Part shown: positions 9,583-20,336 of the stretch, in pieces
Layout of the letters: every line of letters starts with the position of its first letter
How positions within the stretch are numbered: the first letter of the stretch is position 1
From: Pisaster brevispinus
Taxonomy: Eukaryota > Echinodermata > Asteroidea > Forcipulatida > Asteriidae
Reading direction: 5' to 3'
NCBI GenBank assembly: GCA_023634235.1
Contig: JAMKCF010000007.1
Coordinates: 17,242,592-17,306,591, forward strand
Length of the DNA: 64,000 bases
The notes under the pieces: generated by a model
The model's input: only the letters and a program-made list of their open reading frames with translations
What the model was told of the DNA's origin: nothing
Database searches by the model: none
Position numbers and translations under genes: made by a program

Positions 9583-11007
9583 AATGAGTGAACTAAACGA
9601 CTGGTTTATAGGAAGCAAGGCTAGGAGACTAAGCCTCGGCTGTTGGATTTCAGGGTTTTTAGTTTGAAGAAAGGTGTAATGGTCACGCGTGTTTTTTTAC
9701 TCGTACAGCGCAGTCGCTCTTGTCCAAACAAAGTTAATCATTGTGTATAATCGCCAACAGCAGGGACACTCCGGTGGGATTCGAAACCACAACTTTGTGC
9801 ACTTTAGAGATAATTTCGAAACGATAAAACCAACAAGCTCGCTAAAAGGCAAGAGTCTGCAATATATCTTGGTATTTAACTGGCACGGTATTTTATTCAG
9901 TTTTTAAAGAATGTAGCATTTTAGCTTACTTATAAAACAGTTAAACATTTTAAAGGGAGTGTATACCTCCAGAAACTAATGGGCATAAGAACTTACTTGG
10001 TAAGAAGCACTACAGCTGTTGATATTGTACGACATTTTCAGAAACAATTCCCTTCAAAGGAAAGTGGTTTTAGAGAGAATGATTCAAGAACATTTCAATC
10101 TGAGAAACGTTTCTGCATAAAAAGTATCTTTGATTGTGTAATCCAATTATATACGTTCCAATTAGTTCTGAGTACTGGTCTTTGTTATTAAAAAACAAAT
10201 ACGGTGATAAATTACTGTTTGCAGAAAACCTCAAATTTTGCACCAAGTAGAGATGTGGATTGACAATGGCTAGGGCTGACATGGTGTTTCGCTTAAAGCA
10301 CAGCCATTATATTAATTAAACATTATACATCAAGTTGGTATATATTGGTACCAATTGTGCTTAAAAATCATGAACGCTGATTTAGCCAGAGAAAACCAAA
10401 CATTTTACTCACGTTTTTTTCCAAGTTTAAATTTTATCACTTCTTTTGCCAGTTTTGCTTGTTGGGTGAAACATTTTTAAAAACCTGTTTTCACATAAAA
10501 ATGTGATGACTGAATCAGATTATTAACAAATAATTACACCTTGTAAGAATGAGACGTTTCTCAGCTGTGTTAGTACTAAAAGTGATATTTCACTAAATTT
10601 CACTACTAAATTCAACTGCTCATTTATTTTGTTTTTTTAAAGTTGTTTTTTAAATTGCTCTCATTGACAGATGTCAGTGCAATGCATAACTATGTGTACT
10701 TGGTTTTTTTTCCTGTTTATAATAATTGAAAGAAAAGAAACAACTGTTTATAAGCAAAGCGCATTGTCCCTAATAGCGTCATGCATTTCTAAACATGTTT
10801 ACCATGATCTAGTTACCCTAAACACTGCCAAGCTAAACATGTCACAGACCGAACAAGTCTCGAGGTAAACATGTCAAAGAAACGCAGAATCTATACATTT
10901 TGAGAGCTAAACAAGTTTCAAAAGTGGGTAGAAGCGAGGTGCTTAGAAATGGGTTTATGTTTGAAACGCTACTGTACCGTGTAGAGGGCGCTGGTCATCA
11001 CATGAGG
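9583..11007. other. Intergenic sequence of the receptor array
   Basis: The part at 9585-9840 resembles 8020-8280, and 9849-10000 resembles 15580-15755 (both contain ggcaagagtctgca and later agggagtgtatacct). The rest shows no recognisable gene; small ORFs at 9979-10282 on both strands overlap and have no domain. Confidence 0.5.
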
Positions 11008-12432
11008 CTAAGGTACGTTTCTGTAGAGGGTTTCATGGCCTCTCTGTGCATCCGAATGTAGACTTTGATACGGTGAAGGTTCAGAAGTTTCTCCCTCATC
11101 TCGCGTGAGTTCGGTATATGTCAAGTCTGCCATGGCAACGGAGCACCCCTGATGCCTGTCAGGTGATGTTCTCACAAGACCATCAGACGGTTTTGGGCGT
11201 GGTTCTTCACTTTGCCGTTTATTCTTTACTATGTAGCATCCAATGAGAGCAGCGGCTGTAACCAGAAAGACGAGGCCTTCAACAGCGCCCCCTATAATGA
11301 CAGCTGTACGAGACCATTGCCAGTATTTCCCCTCACCGGACATGACGCAGACGTCGCAAGGAGTCGAATACGATTCAATGGTTGGAAAAAGGTGGGGTTT
11401 CAGCAGAGGCAAGACGAACAGCAACGAACCATTGATGCTTAAGAATGGTGTACTGTCTTGAAATGCAATGCATCTGATCTGAGAACTGTTGAATTTTTCA
11501 AGAGTTATGTCGATAATCTGAAGAGTTTGTCCATTTTGTTCAAGTTTAAACCGACCGTCGAGGTTCTGCACCGTGTCTCGGTTAACCTTTACTTTGACTT
11601 TGTCAACCAGGAACACGCGCCATTCGTACCTATCTACTAGCTGTTGCGGTGTAGACTTCAAGTCACACGTGAATGTCGCGTTCTTGTGTTCAAGTAATGT
11701 CAAATGAGAGGGTGAGATTGAGACAGTCGTTGGTATCTGAAGAGGCGTAATAGAGCAATTTGGACCTTTCAGGTGGGGACCAGCTACACATGTAAACTCT
11801 CTCATATTGTCAGACTCGGTCAACTCACGCTCAACTGCGTAAGTCTCACCTGGATTGACTTCTGTTTTCTCTGCAATTTGGATAGCATCGCTTGATGTGG
11901 ATTCGAACCAGGTCAACAGGCTCGGAGGGTCGCGTTCTGAAAGAGTGCATTTAAACGAGACGGTTTCACCGACTCTTGGTCGACTTAGATAAATGTTACA
12001 AGAAGGTTTATACTCAGGGAGAAGTGGATTAACTGTCAATAAAGCTGTATCACTGTTTTGCTGCCTACCATTTCTCTCAATCGTACCACACCAATAAGTC
12101 CCACTGTCATCTTGTTGGACGTTATTGATTTGCAGGAGATAGCTGTCACTGACCTGCTCAACAACAATATCGCTACGTCCTGCAAAGTTTGATGTTAGAC
12201 GGGAACAACTAGAAATTTGTTCGATGTCAGAATGTTGATTAATTCTTCTCTGCCAACTGAATTGATAATACGTACAGTATACTAAATACCTCGATCCACA
12301 AGTGAATGTTACATTACTCCCCTCGGTGACTGTAGCACTCTGTGGGTTCAAGTAGAAAAACTGACATTCTGCCCGACAGATCAACGCGGTCAAGACAATG
12401 CTCGTAAACATACGCAACTTTGTGATATCCAT
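11008..12432 (-). CDS. Ig-superfamily type I membrane receptor with ITAM-like tail (receptor 2)
   Basis: This is a 474-residue single-exon protein. The signal peptide is 1-23. Ig1 is V-like (C45-C115, W60, DDSGTYWCG) with extra cysteines C53 and C76; Ig2 is C162-C215 and Ig3 C256-C321. The stem contains a CDVC pair (C359/C362). The transmembrane helix is about 376-402 and includes an acidic residue, Glu385. The 70-residue tail ends in three tyrosine motifs: LTY439TEL, SPY455QSL and TLY470RNV. Y439xxL and Y455xxL are separated by 12 residues, at the long end of ITAM spacing; the first two also fit the ITIM consensus and the third an ITSM-like TxYxxV. The sign of signalling is therefore ambiguous. 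The stem, helix and tail have no clear similarity to receptor 1, although the ectodomains are close paralogs. DSGTYWCG recalls the V domains of the pIgR/CD300 type; homology to that family is inference. Confidence 0.88.
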   Translation of the reverse strand: MDITKLRMFTSIVLTALICRAECQFFYLNPQSATVTEGSNVTFTCGSRYLVYCTYYQFSWQRRINQHSDIEQISSCSRLTSNFAGRSDIVVEQVSDSYLLQINNVQQDDSGTYWCGTIERNGRQQNSDTALLTVNPLLPEYKPSCNIYLSRPRVGETVSFKCTLSERDPPSLLTWFESTSSDAIQIAEKTEVNPGETYAVERELTESDNMREFTCVAGPHLKGPNCSITPLQIPTTVSISPSHLTLLEHKNATFTCDLKSTPQQLVDRYEWRVFLVDKVKVKVNRDTVQNLDGRFKLEQNGQTLQIIDITLEKFNSSQIRCIAFQDSTPFLSINGSLLFVLPLLKPHLFPTIESYSTPCDVCVMSGEGKYWQWSRTAVIIGGAVEGLVFLVTAAALIGCYIVKNKRQSEEPRPKPSDGLVRTSPDRHQGCSVAMADLTYTELTRDEGETSEPSPYQSLHSDAQRGHETLYRNVP

Positions 12433-13361
12433 GTTCACACGTCTGGTAAAATTGACAGCCCGGCAATATTTTAACAATCAAAACGAAGTAAATCAAAACA
12501 TTTCGGGGCACACAAAGAAACAAATAAGTGCACTATTATGCTGTTCCAATGTTCCATCCGATGACAATCTGGTCCGCAACGTTACAGTACTAACAGGCCC
12601 AGTTACAGTCTTGACGCGTCATGTCTCTTCCAATAATTATACTGAAATCAGGGGCTTCTGTTCTGGTGAGTCCCTATACACGATGATATCACTTCTTTAC
12701 GGATGCCAAGTGGGAAGTGGTTGTTTGCTTTACATGACAAAGTCAACAGTTAACAACTTTTGTTTTTTTTTAGGTTATTATTTCCAAGAAATCTAAGTTG
12801 CTTTTGTCGTGACTTCATGTTTTTACAGAGTCCCTTCGATGTTTTTACCGACCTTTTAATTGTTTGGATGTAAAGTTGGATTGAAGTACCGAAATGCTTT
12901 TGCGTACACTTGCTTGTTTAACCGATTTCTGGGCAAAATGAAAAGGTCAACTGTTTGTTGTTCTAAAAACAGAGGATGTTGTTTTAGAATATTATTTCAA
13001 TTGAGTTTATGTATACTATAAGTTTGTTACAAGGTTTGGATGAGCTGGTAAATGTGTTAAAAAGGTCAGATAACTGGGTTAAATGACTGGTCTAGGAAGC
13101 AGGGCTACAGTGACTAAGAGATTTGAGATTTTAGTTTTTAAAGATTTGTGTAAAGGTCTAATTATGAAGATTTTTGGGAGTCTCAACAATTTACTTTACA
13201 AAATGTGTTAGTCATATCATAAGGTTTGGATGTGTGGCTATTGTTCCTACATTGTTAACTTGCAGTATCTACACATGCATTCCAAGATCGAGTTGTTGTG
13301 TTCGAAGGGATTTCTACTTTTGCAAATCGAACCGGACTTAGAGGGCGCATGTCAGCACAGG
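12433..13361. promoter_or_regulatory. Shared 5' flank of receptor 2 (candidate promoter region)
   Basis: Near-match to the flank of receptor 1, starting at the ATG. A 2-base difference immediately upstream of the ATG (acgtgtgtgaac in receptor 1 against acgtgtgaac here, coding sense) puts the upstream open frame out of register in this copy. That supports the downstream MDITKL start in both genes. Beyond about 12800 similarity continues more weakly to 13220. Confidence 0.45.
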
Positions 13362-13466
13362 CTAAAGGTACATTATAGTAAATCGTTTCATAGCCTCTCT
13401 GTGTATTCGAACTGAGATTGTGATATGGGGAAGGTCTAGAGGTTTCTCCGGTTTTATTCTTCGAGC
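13362..13466 (-). pseudogene. Orphan tail fragment of a receptor-2-type gene
   Basis: The minus strand encodes GETSRPSPYHNLSSNTQRG followed by YETIYYNVP, matching the last part of receptor 2 (GETSEPSPYQSLHSDAQRG...). Both tyrosine motifs survive. At the end, ctaaagg replaces ctaagg, a 1-base insertion that removes the conserved stop and lets the frame read on to 13255. No ectodomain remains. It is probably a remnant of a fourth unit rather than a used exon, though exon use is not excluded. Confidence 0.65.
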
Positions 13467-14859
13467 GAAGTTGATGTTGTGAACAAACGTCAATGACCAT
13501 TATATTATAATTTCTTATTACACATCTAAACGGGTGCAGTAGCTGCGAAGCAAGGGAATATCCCTACTCACACTTATCAAAACCTTTTTTGCTAGGATCT
13601 TTTAAAAGCTATTATCTCCTCTAGCGGTCCGCAGGTATCAATCAAAAAAATTAACAAATTTGAAAAGCATTTTTGAAAAAATGTATATCATTCCATCTCG
13701 GGAAACAAATATAAACAAAGGCGTTGGGCAAAGCATTGACACAGCTGAACAGGCTAAACGAAGATTCTCAGACAAGTGATAATTTTCCTGTATGTTGTGT
13801 TGATATGTGCATAGAATATACTCAAACAAATAACATGAACATTATTGATAAAAAAAAAAAGATTGCTGTATTCACAAAATAGTGGTTTTGTGCTCTCATC
13901 TTGAGTAGAAGTGTCATTGTGCAGGGTTTTAAACTGTTCGTTCAATACTTGTGTGCAACTTGCGTCACGCAAGGGGGCAGTAGCGGTAAAAAAAAAATTC
14001 AATAACATAAGAACCGTTCGGTCAAATCCAGTCATACTACATGTAATCCTCTACTCGAACCCTCCTTTGAGATAGTGTAGTCATTCATGGTGTTGTTTAT
14101 ACACAAATCTTGTTGAACATGCCTCTAAGGAGCATTCAGAGCTTCCCCACATGCTGGTATATATCGGTTTTAAAATCGCTCAAAGTGGACTTAGAAGTCT
14201 CATTTTTCGGATGAAGGAATACGTAAGGAAGAGTCAGGTACAAAATGTGTCTCTCTAGCATGTTTAGTTCAGGAGTTATTGTCAAACATGCCGCGGAATT
14301 TATTTCAAGCTTGCTTGTGTTTGAATACGCAGACCCTGTTACTTAAACTGGCGGTGGTTGTAGCCGTACTCGCTGGCCTCTCGCCTCGCTTACAAAACTG
14401 TCAGAAAATCGAAACTAAAAACGAGCTGAGAGCCATTAAGTAGGGCTTTTCAACAGTATAAAACTTGTGCAAATCCAGCATTATTCTGAGAGTGATTTGA
14501 CCCTCCTTACTTTGTTATTGTCTGTTTTAAAGCACTGTGTACACAAATCTTGTTGAACATGCCTTTGAGGAGCATTCTGAGTTTTCCCAAATGCTTGTAT
14601 ATTTCGGTATGGCTCAAAGTGGACTTACCAGTCTCGTTTTTGGATGACTTTAGACATTAATTGACAAAATAATTTTGCCAACACTCTCAATGGTTTACAT
14701 GTAATTGTTACAAACCATAGTAAAACCATGTCAGAATACGCTTAATTGACAACCGGCGCCCCATACGTACAGCGGGTTCAAAGTACCCGCATAGGAAATT
14801 ACCCGTATCCTGAGCCGCTTGATACTATTTCTGGGATTGATATATTTCTGGAGAATTAT
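13467..14859. other. Intergenic with a diverged ~440-bp direct repeat
   Basis: About 14095-14215 and 14535-14645 are diverged direct copies (shared acacaaatcttgttgaacatgcct and gctcaaagtggactta). A stretch at 13915-13955 (gtgcagggtt...actgttcgttcaatactt) recurs at the junction where the tail fragment at 20336 loses similarity. No gene is seen. Confidence 0.5.
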
Positions 14860-15575
14860 TAATTCAGGGGATTGAAATATTTCTGGGTATCGAGGGCGGT
14901 CATCTCGCTGCGAGTTTGTAACTGGAGAAAACAATGAAGTACGTGGGACCCTGTATAGAAGCACACAAAACTCGTGTTAAAAAACCCATCCGAGAAATTG
15001 TTCAGTGACATTTTGTAGTTTATTGAAATTTTGAAAATGAAACTAATTGAAAACTGGATAATTGAACCAAATTTGCTTGTAATATATTGGGTAAGTGTAG
15101 TAGGTTGGGTTAAGTGGAAAGTTTGTTGTTTTTTCCTACTTTCCGTTTAGCCAGAAAGTGTGCCACATCCTTTACCTGTACCGCCTACGTATGTTATACC
15201 ACAAACACTAAACAAGGACCAAACTTTGTGTTTTTTGAACAACCGTTTCCTTGTGAAAGTTGAACTTAGTCCACAGCCAGACAATCCAGTTTGTATTACA
15301 TATAGGAACGACTGACTGTACAAAAACAATCATGAATATAAAAACGCTTTTCAGCGTAATTGTGCCTATATATTATTGTATGAACTCTTGGTTGGAAAAT
15401 CTTGGTTTACATTCAATTCTATATGAAAGTATATTTTATTTTACAGATTGGAAAGAAACGCTATAATCTAAAATACATTGAATAAACGATGTGCTTTTTA
15501 GACAGTTTCATAGATTCAAAAATATACTTTTAAAAATAGTTTTGGCTTTTGTTTTCAGCTCTTAAATCTACGCGA
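14860..15575. repeat. Segmental duplicate C (partial)
   Basis: Matches about 3880-4460 of copy A and 18800-19365 of copy B, from the gagggcggtca word through the ctttccgtttagccagaaagtgtg region to tacgcgacata. It is a third, shorter copy of the duplicated flank, without any adjoining receptor coding sequence. Confidence 0.75.
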
Positions 15576-15753
15576 CATAGGGCAAGAGTCTGCATGATAT
15601 CTTGGTAAATAACGGCACGGCTCACGTCACCTACATGTTATTGAACTTTAAAGAAAATATAGGATTTTAGCTTACTTATAAAGCAGTTACATAATTCAAA
15701 GGGAGTGTATACCTTTGGTAATTACTCCGGAAACTAATGGCCATAAGAACTTA
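15576..15753. repeat. Copy of the 9849-10000 intergenic unit
   Basis: Shares ggcaagagtctgca, tttagcttacttataaa and agggagtgtatacct with 9849-10000. It ends exactly where the GGGTCA-rich element begins, suggesting that element inserted here. Confidence 0.65.
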
Positions 15754-16005
15754 CACTCTAAAAACTCCCGGGTCAGATTTGACCCTTTCCGGGTCAAATC
15801 TGACCCGGAATCCGGGTTCTATTTGGCGTGACCACTTCTTGGTCAGAATGACCCGGAAAATTTGGTCAAAATTATTGACCCGGAATTGGGTCATTTCAAC
15901 TAACCCTTTTCCGGGTCAGGAAAACAATAATGACCCGGATTAGGGTCAGCTTAAATAACCCGGAACTCCGGGTCAAAAGGGTTGACCAAACTTTCCGGGT
16001 CAAAA
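15754..16005. mobile_element. CACTCTAAAAAC-type element packed with GGGTCA/TGACCC motifs
   Basis: It starts with CACTCTAAAAACTCCCGGGT, the same terminal word as the element at 33206. It contains by my count twelve GGGTCA motifs, seven on the plus strand and five on the minus, many as inverted pairs such as GGGTCA-gattTGACCC. It is probably a non-autonomous foldback element built of internal palindromes. GGGTCA also matches the nuclear-receptor half-site (A/G)GGTCA, but no function is shown. Confidence 0.55.
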
Positions 16006-16446
16006 TTACACATGAGATAAGCATGTCCTTCATGTATTACAAAGCATTATCTGTGGCATGCAATTTGAAATAGTACACTGAATTAAATGCATACAACTTG
16101 TTAAAGTTTAAATTTACGACCACACTAAAAATTGTGTTCATTGTCTTTGCACATAACACAGCTATAAATAAATGCTCTGTTTATTAGGAACGAATGCTTT
16201 ACTTGTAAGTCAGGATGCCCTATAGCACTGGAACAGCACATTTGAAAACTGTTAAATAAAACAAAGAAAATGAACGTGTAATGATTCCACATTGGTTAAT
16301 ACAATTTATTCAACTTTAGTTTTAACATACATGTACTTTTTGAGGTTTGTGGGAAAAACCTACAGGCGGCTTGGGTGGGACTCATCCTGTGACCCTTCAC
16401 ATCCTCTCGCCACCAGGCAAGCTCGTTGGTCGAATGGTCAGAGCTA
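16006..16446. other. Intergenic, nothing recognised
   Basis: AT-rich sequence with no supported gene. The stretch at 16340-16440 is more GC-rich and unique within the window. Confidence 0.4.
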
Positions 16447-16628
16447 AATTTCATAGAGCTGCTTTAAGCACAAAGAGTAGCTCAGCACAACAAAAATATG
16501 CTTACCAGAAAAATACCAGAATAAGGTTGCCAGCCAAACTACCGTGTCACAAGTACAATTTGTGACTGGTGTCCTGCCCATTTCTGCTTAGCAGAAAATT
16601 GTTAAGCAAAGTAGCTTTATAAAATTGG
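16447..16628. mobile_element. Short TIR element (MITE), AATTTCAT-AGCTGCTT family
   Basis: The left end aaatttcatagagctgctt pairs with the right end aagtagctttataaaatt read in reverse complement. A second family member, with termini of the same kind, lies at 51776-52029. Internal aagca/gcaga words are shared. No coding capacity. Confidence 0.6.
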
Positions 16629-16959
16629 ACCCCACAACATGCCACGGGATTTGCCTGTGGGTTTTCCATGCAAACCGCAAAAAGCAAAAACAATAATGAA
16701 AACTGTTATTAAACATGTTTTCTCATTCATTTGTTTTTAACTTGTTTTATTACTTGTTTTATTCACTACAAGTATGTTGTTTTCAAATAAAAAACATAAC
16801 AAAACTAACCTGAACAACAATAAACTAATAGGTGAACATTTTCGGGGGAAAAGGCCATTATTATTTTGTTTACCTTTATTTTTTATCTGGGATTTTTTTC
16901 TCATTCCTGACGTTCCCATTTAGAATTGTCAAATTGAAAAAAACTGTAGCACTGCCAGT

Positions 16960-19900
16960 CATTTGTTGGTCTTGGGTTTCCTTGCACGTACTCCCACCCC
17001 CCCCCCCCCCTTCCACCCTAACTATGTAAACGAAACAAAATAACGTGCAATTGTTTAAATAATGTTTCTTCACAGGACTCGGGAAAGTGCCGAGATTTCG
17101 GGCAAGATTCTCACGGACGTATGGGTTGGACAAAAATAACATTATTTTATCCCAGATGCAAACTTAACATTATACCCTTGAAGTGTTCCCAACAATGAAG
17201 CACCTGTGAGTCTTATAACTTGTTTTATTGAACTTTTCTTATCGTTCCTTTTATATTTTGAAATAATGATTGATTTATTAAATGCACCTAACCTCGGGCA
17301 TTTGTTGTATAGCGGGTAACGAAAAAACTTTCATATCCACGCTTTTATACAAATTTATTAGCACTTTGTCTTATAAGCTAGTTATTTATAAGTATAAATA
17401 AAGAATATGAATCTTTCAATCAACTTCAAACGACGTAGCTGGGCCCACTTCATTATTTCGATTAGTGATTTATCTGAAAGGAACAGTTTCACTCGAAACT
17501 TCACTCACTAATTATAATCCAGAAACCAATTGAAACACTTCCGTCTGATGTACCGTCAAAGTTAAGCAAATTGCATAAAAGACCAGACATTTACCTTTTT
17601 ACTTATTTCGATTGCAATAATCTAAATAACCACGTATGAGTTTGCATAATTTAAAGCCTCCGTTTTGATTTTTTATTTTTTTTTTTTTGAACGGAGATTT
17701 TCTCGGGCGTTCGATAGAGGTTGCCCCATTAGCGTTTATCGTATAATTATACGCAATAATGTTGTATGAGACATTCACCCAACTCCACAAAGCTGGTAAG
17801 CTTAGCTGAAGCAGGGTTCAAATCCAATTCCAATTATCAAAATACACTAATGTGACCAAGACGGTGTCAATTGGGATTTTGTCACTCGGTTCGTGTGCAT
17901 GTGTCTCCTTTACGGTAAATTAACTTCGACTGAAGGAAGCTGATTCGAAGGAATTTCGACACATTTCACCGTTGGGGGCGGGGGACGCAGAATCTCCTGC
18001 CACACCAGCAAAGGGCAAAAACAGAAACTGCTTCTAACTGCCGGTTAGCCGACTATTACAATTGTGTCCAGAAAAAAAACCCAGTTTCCCCTATGAGAAT
18101 ATCAATCCTAAAAGTTGTTACTCTGAAAAGGACATGTGCCAATATCGATAAACTTTCTACTAAAATAAGCAAATAATACTACAAACTATAATTTCAATCA
18201 AACAAGCAATGACTAATATGAATATAACAGCTAACAATAAACACACCGAGTAATTAAGTGAAACATTTACCTTTAAGTTTTCTGTGAAGTGTAAAAAAAA
18301 AAAAAAAAAAATTGTTTGTATACAATATCTCGGTTATGATATAGACTAATGATAACTTGATTTGACATCGGTAAGTGTTTCTTGAGTTAACATAATATGG
18401 GTACAAACAATGCTCCCCTGCAATTTTTTTTATTATTTAGATATATATTAATAACCTGTTCTCTCCACTGGTTTATTTTTACCCTTCTTTCTCTCAAGAA
18501 GTTTTTAAAAAATTAACCCGTAAATAACCCATTCCTTTTGCAGAGGATTTAAAAGAATATAAACAATTTTGTAAAAAAAATAATGCAATAATATTCTTAA
18601 ACGTGCTTTACAGTAATGTAATTATAAAAAGTCAGCCCAATGGAGTAAAACAGCAAATAGTTAAATTAACACTTTTATACTCACATAAAACTAAATTAAC
18701 CAAATATTTAAGGAAAAACATTCCCAAGCCAATAAATAAAATAACAATCCTGGAAACTGACATCCCCTCCTAAATAGGTGGAATGGCCCAGTCTAAGGAC
18801 ATGGAGTTCGGTCAATTTGCTGCAGGTTTGTAGCTGGAGAAAACAATGAAATACATGGGACCCTGTACAGAAGTGCACAACAAACCTGTTAAAAAAACCT
18901 ATCAGATAAATCTTTCTTTGGCATTTTGTAGTAATGTGAATTTTGAAAATGAAACAAATTGAAAACTGGATAAGGAACTTTAATTGTTTATAATCTAATG
19001 TGTGCGTGGGCTGGGTTAAGTCGAACGTGTTTTTGTTTTTGTCCTACTTTCCGTTCAGCCAGAAAGTGTGTCACATCCATTTCCTGTACTGCCAAAGTCT
19101 GTTATACCACAAACACTAAACAAGGACCCAACTTTGTACTTTTTGAACAACGTTTTTTGTTTTGGAGTTGTTGTTTTTTATAAAAGGAACTCTTGGTTGG
19201 AAATTCCTGGTTAATATTCATTATATGAGAGTATAATTAATTTCACAGATTGAAAAGAAACGCTATAATCTAAAACGTCATGAATAAACGATGTATGCTT
19301 TTCAGACAGGTTCATAGATTCAAAATGATTTTACTAAGACAGTTCTGGCTTTGGTTTTACGTTTTATGCGGTATTATTACCCCTGATCACTGGGTGATTT
19401 ATTTAAATCCTTAGGCTAAACCATCATGCATCAGCTCCCTCGAGAGTATACAGCCTGTGCTGCCAAGTATGTGGCGCACTAAGCTAAAACAATTACTTGA
19501 GCATCTCTGCCCTCATTGGTACCCAATTACCTCTGGGTGAATAGAATCATTTATTTAGTTGAGTATCTGGCTCAAAATGCAATTGTCATGACCAGGATTC
19601 GAACCCACACCCTGATATCTCAGCCACCAACTCCTGAGTCTTGCGACTCAGTCGTTCTTTATGAAAGAAAGCATGCACACACTGTGTGTCAATGTTATTG
19701 AAACGTTGTTTATGTCTGGTCTGAAATCTTGCTGATTATGACGTTAATAAAAGAACCATTTTATGTGTGAAATATTCCCTCTAAAACGAAGTCATTATTC
19801 GAGAACTGTGTCAAAAAACATGTTAAAAAAAAATATATATCCGCATTGTCTGATTTCGGTTTGACCACCAAATTGAAGAACATGGGGTTTAGGCCTACAC

Positions 19901-20127
19901 GCTGAAAACTGTGCATGTTTTTTTAAAACTATTTTTCCGGATTCTCACAACTGATTTAGCCTATATGATTATTTCATGTACATGATCGTTCACATAAAAC
20001 ATGAACACTGTGACTATTTTTTCAGCTCTACCCATCCTGTATAATACCCCTAAATTTGCAATTGTGTTTCTTTGCCATACCTTAGCTGGAGTAGAGCCAG
20101 ACAAGAACTTCGCAAACCACTAGTTAC
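16960..20127. repeat. Segmental duplicate B (PLE-free copy)
   Basis: Colinear with copy A (295-365 joined to 2336-5662). The site occupied by the Penelope-like element in copy A is represented here by about 20 bases near 17056-17075. A poly-A run sits at about 18292-18310. It includes a second copy of the SINE-like repeat at about 19372-19675. No independent genes are seen. Confidence 0.8.
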
Positions 20128-20336
20128 CTATTTATCACGACGGATCTCAGCATATTTACTCTGCTCCTCCGACTGAAGTGTTTCTGTGTTCCTGGCTGAT
20201 GAGGGGTGGTGTAGGTTCAAGTCCGCGTATACCAGTCCCTCCACGTTGTTCTTGCGTGACACAACATCGTCTTTGATGGGTGTGTCTGATTCTTTGCCGT
20301 CCTCATTTGGTAGTTGATTGACTTTGTGATGGTCAT
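20128..20336 (-). pseudogene. Orphan tail of a receptor-1-type gene, frame intact
   Basis: About 209 bp match the last coding part of receptor 1 without any indel. The minus-strand frame is open to the conserved TAG at 20128-20130, and both ITIMs survive (GLVYADL and SKYAEI). At 20336 similarity ends abruptly; on the minus strand the boundary reads CTGCAG then AATGACCATC, which resembles a splice acceptor though the upstream pyrimidine tract is poor. No Ig or membrane domain lies upstream. It is either a recently truncated gene or, less likely, a terminal exon spliced to something outside the recognisable copy. Confidence 0.7.
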
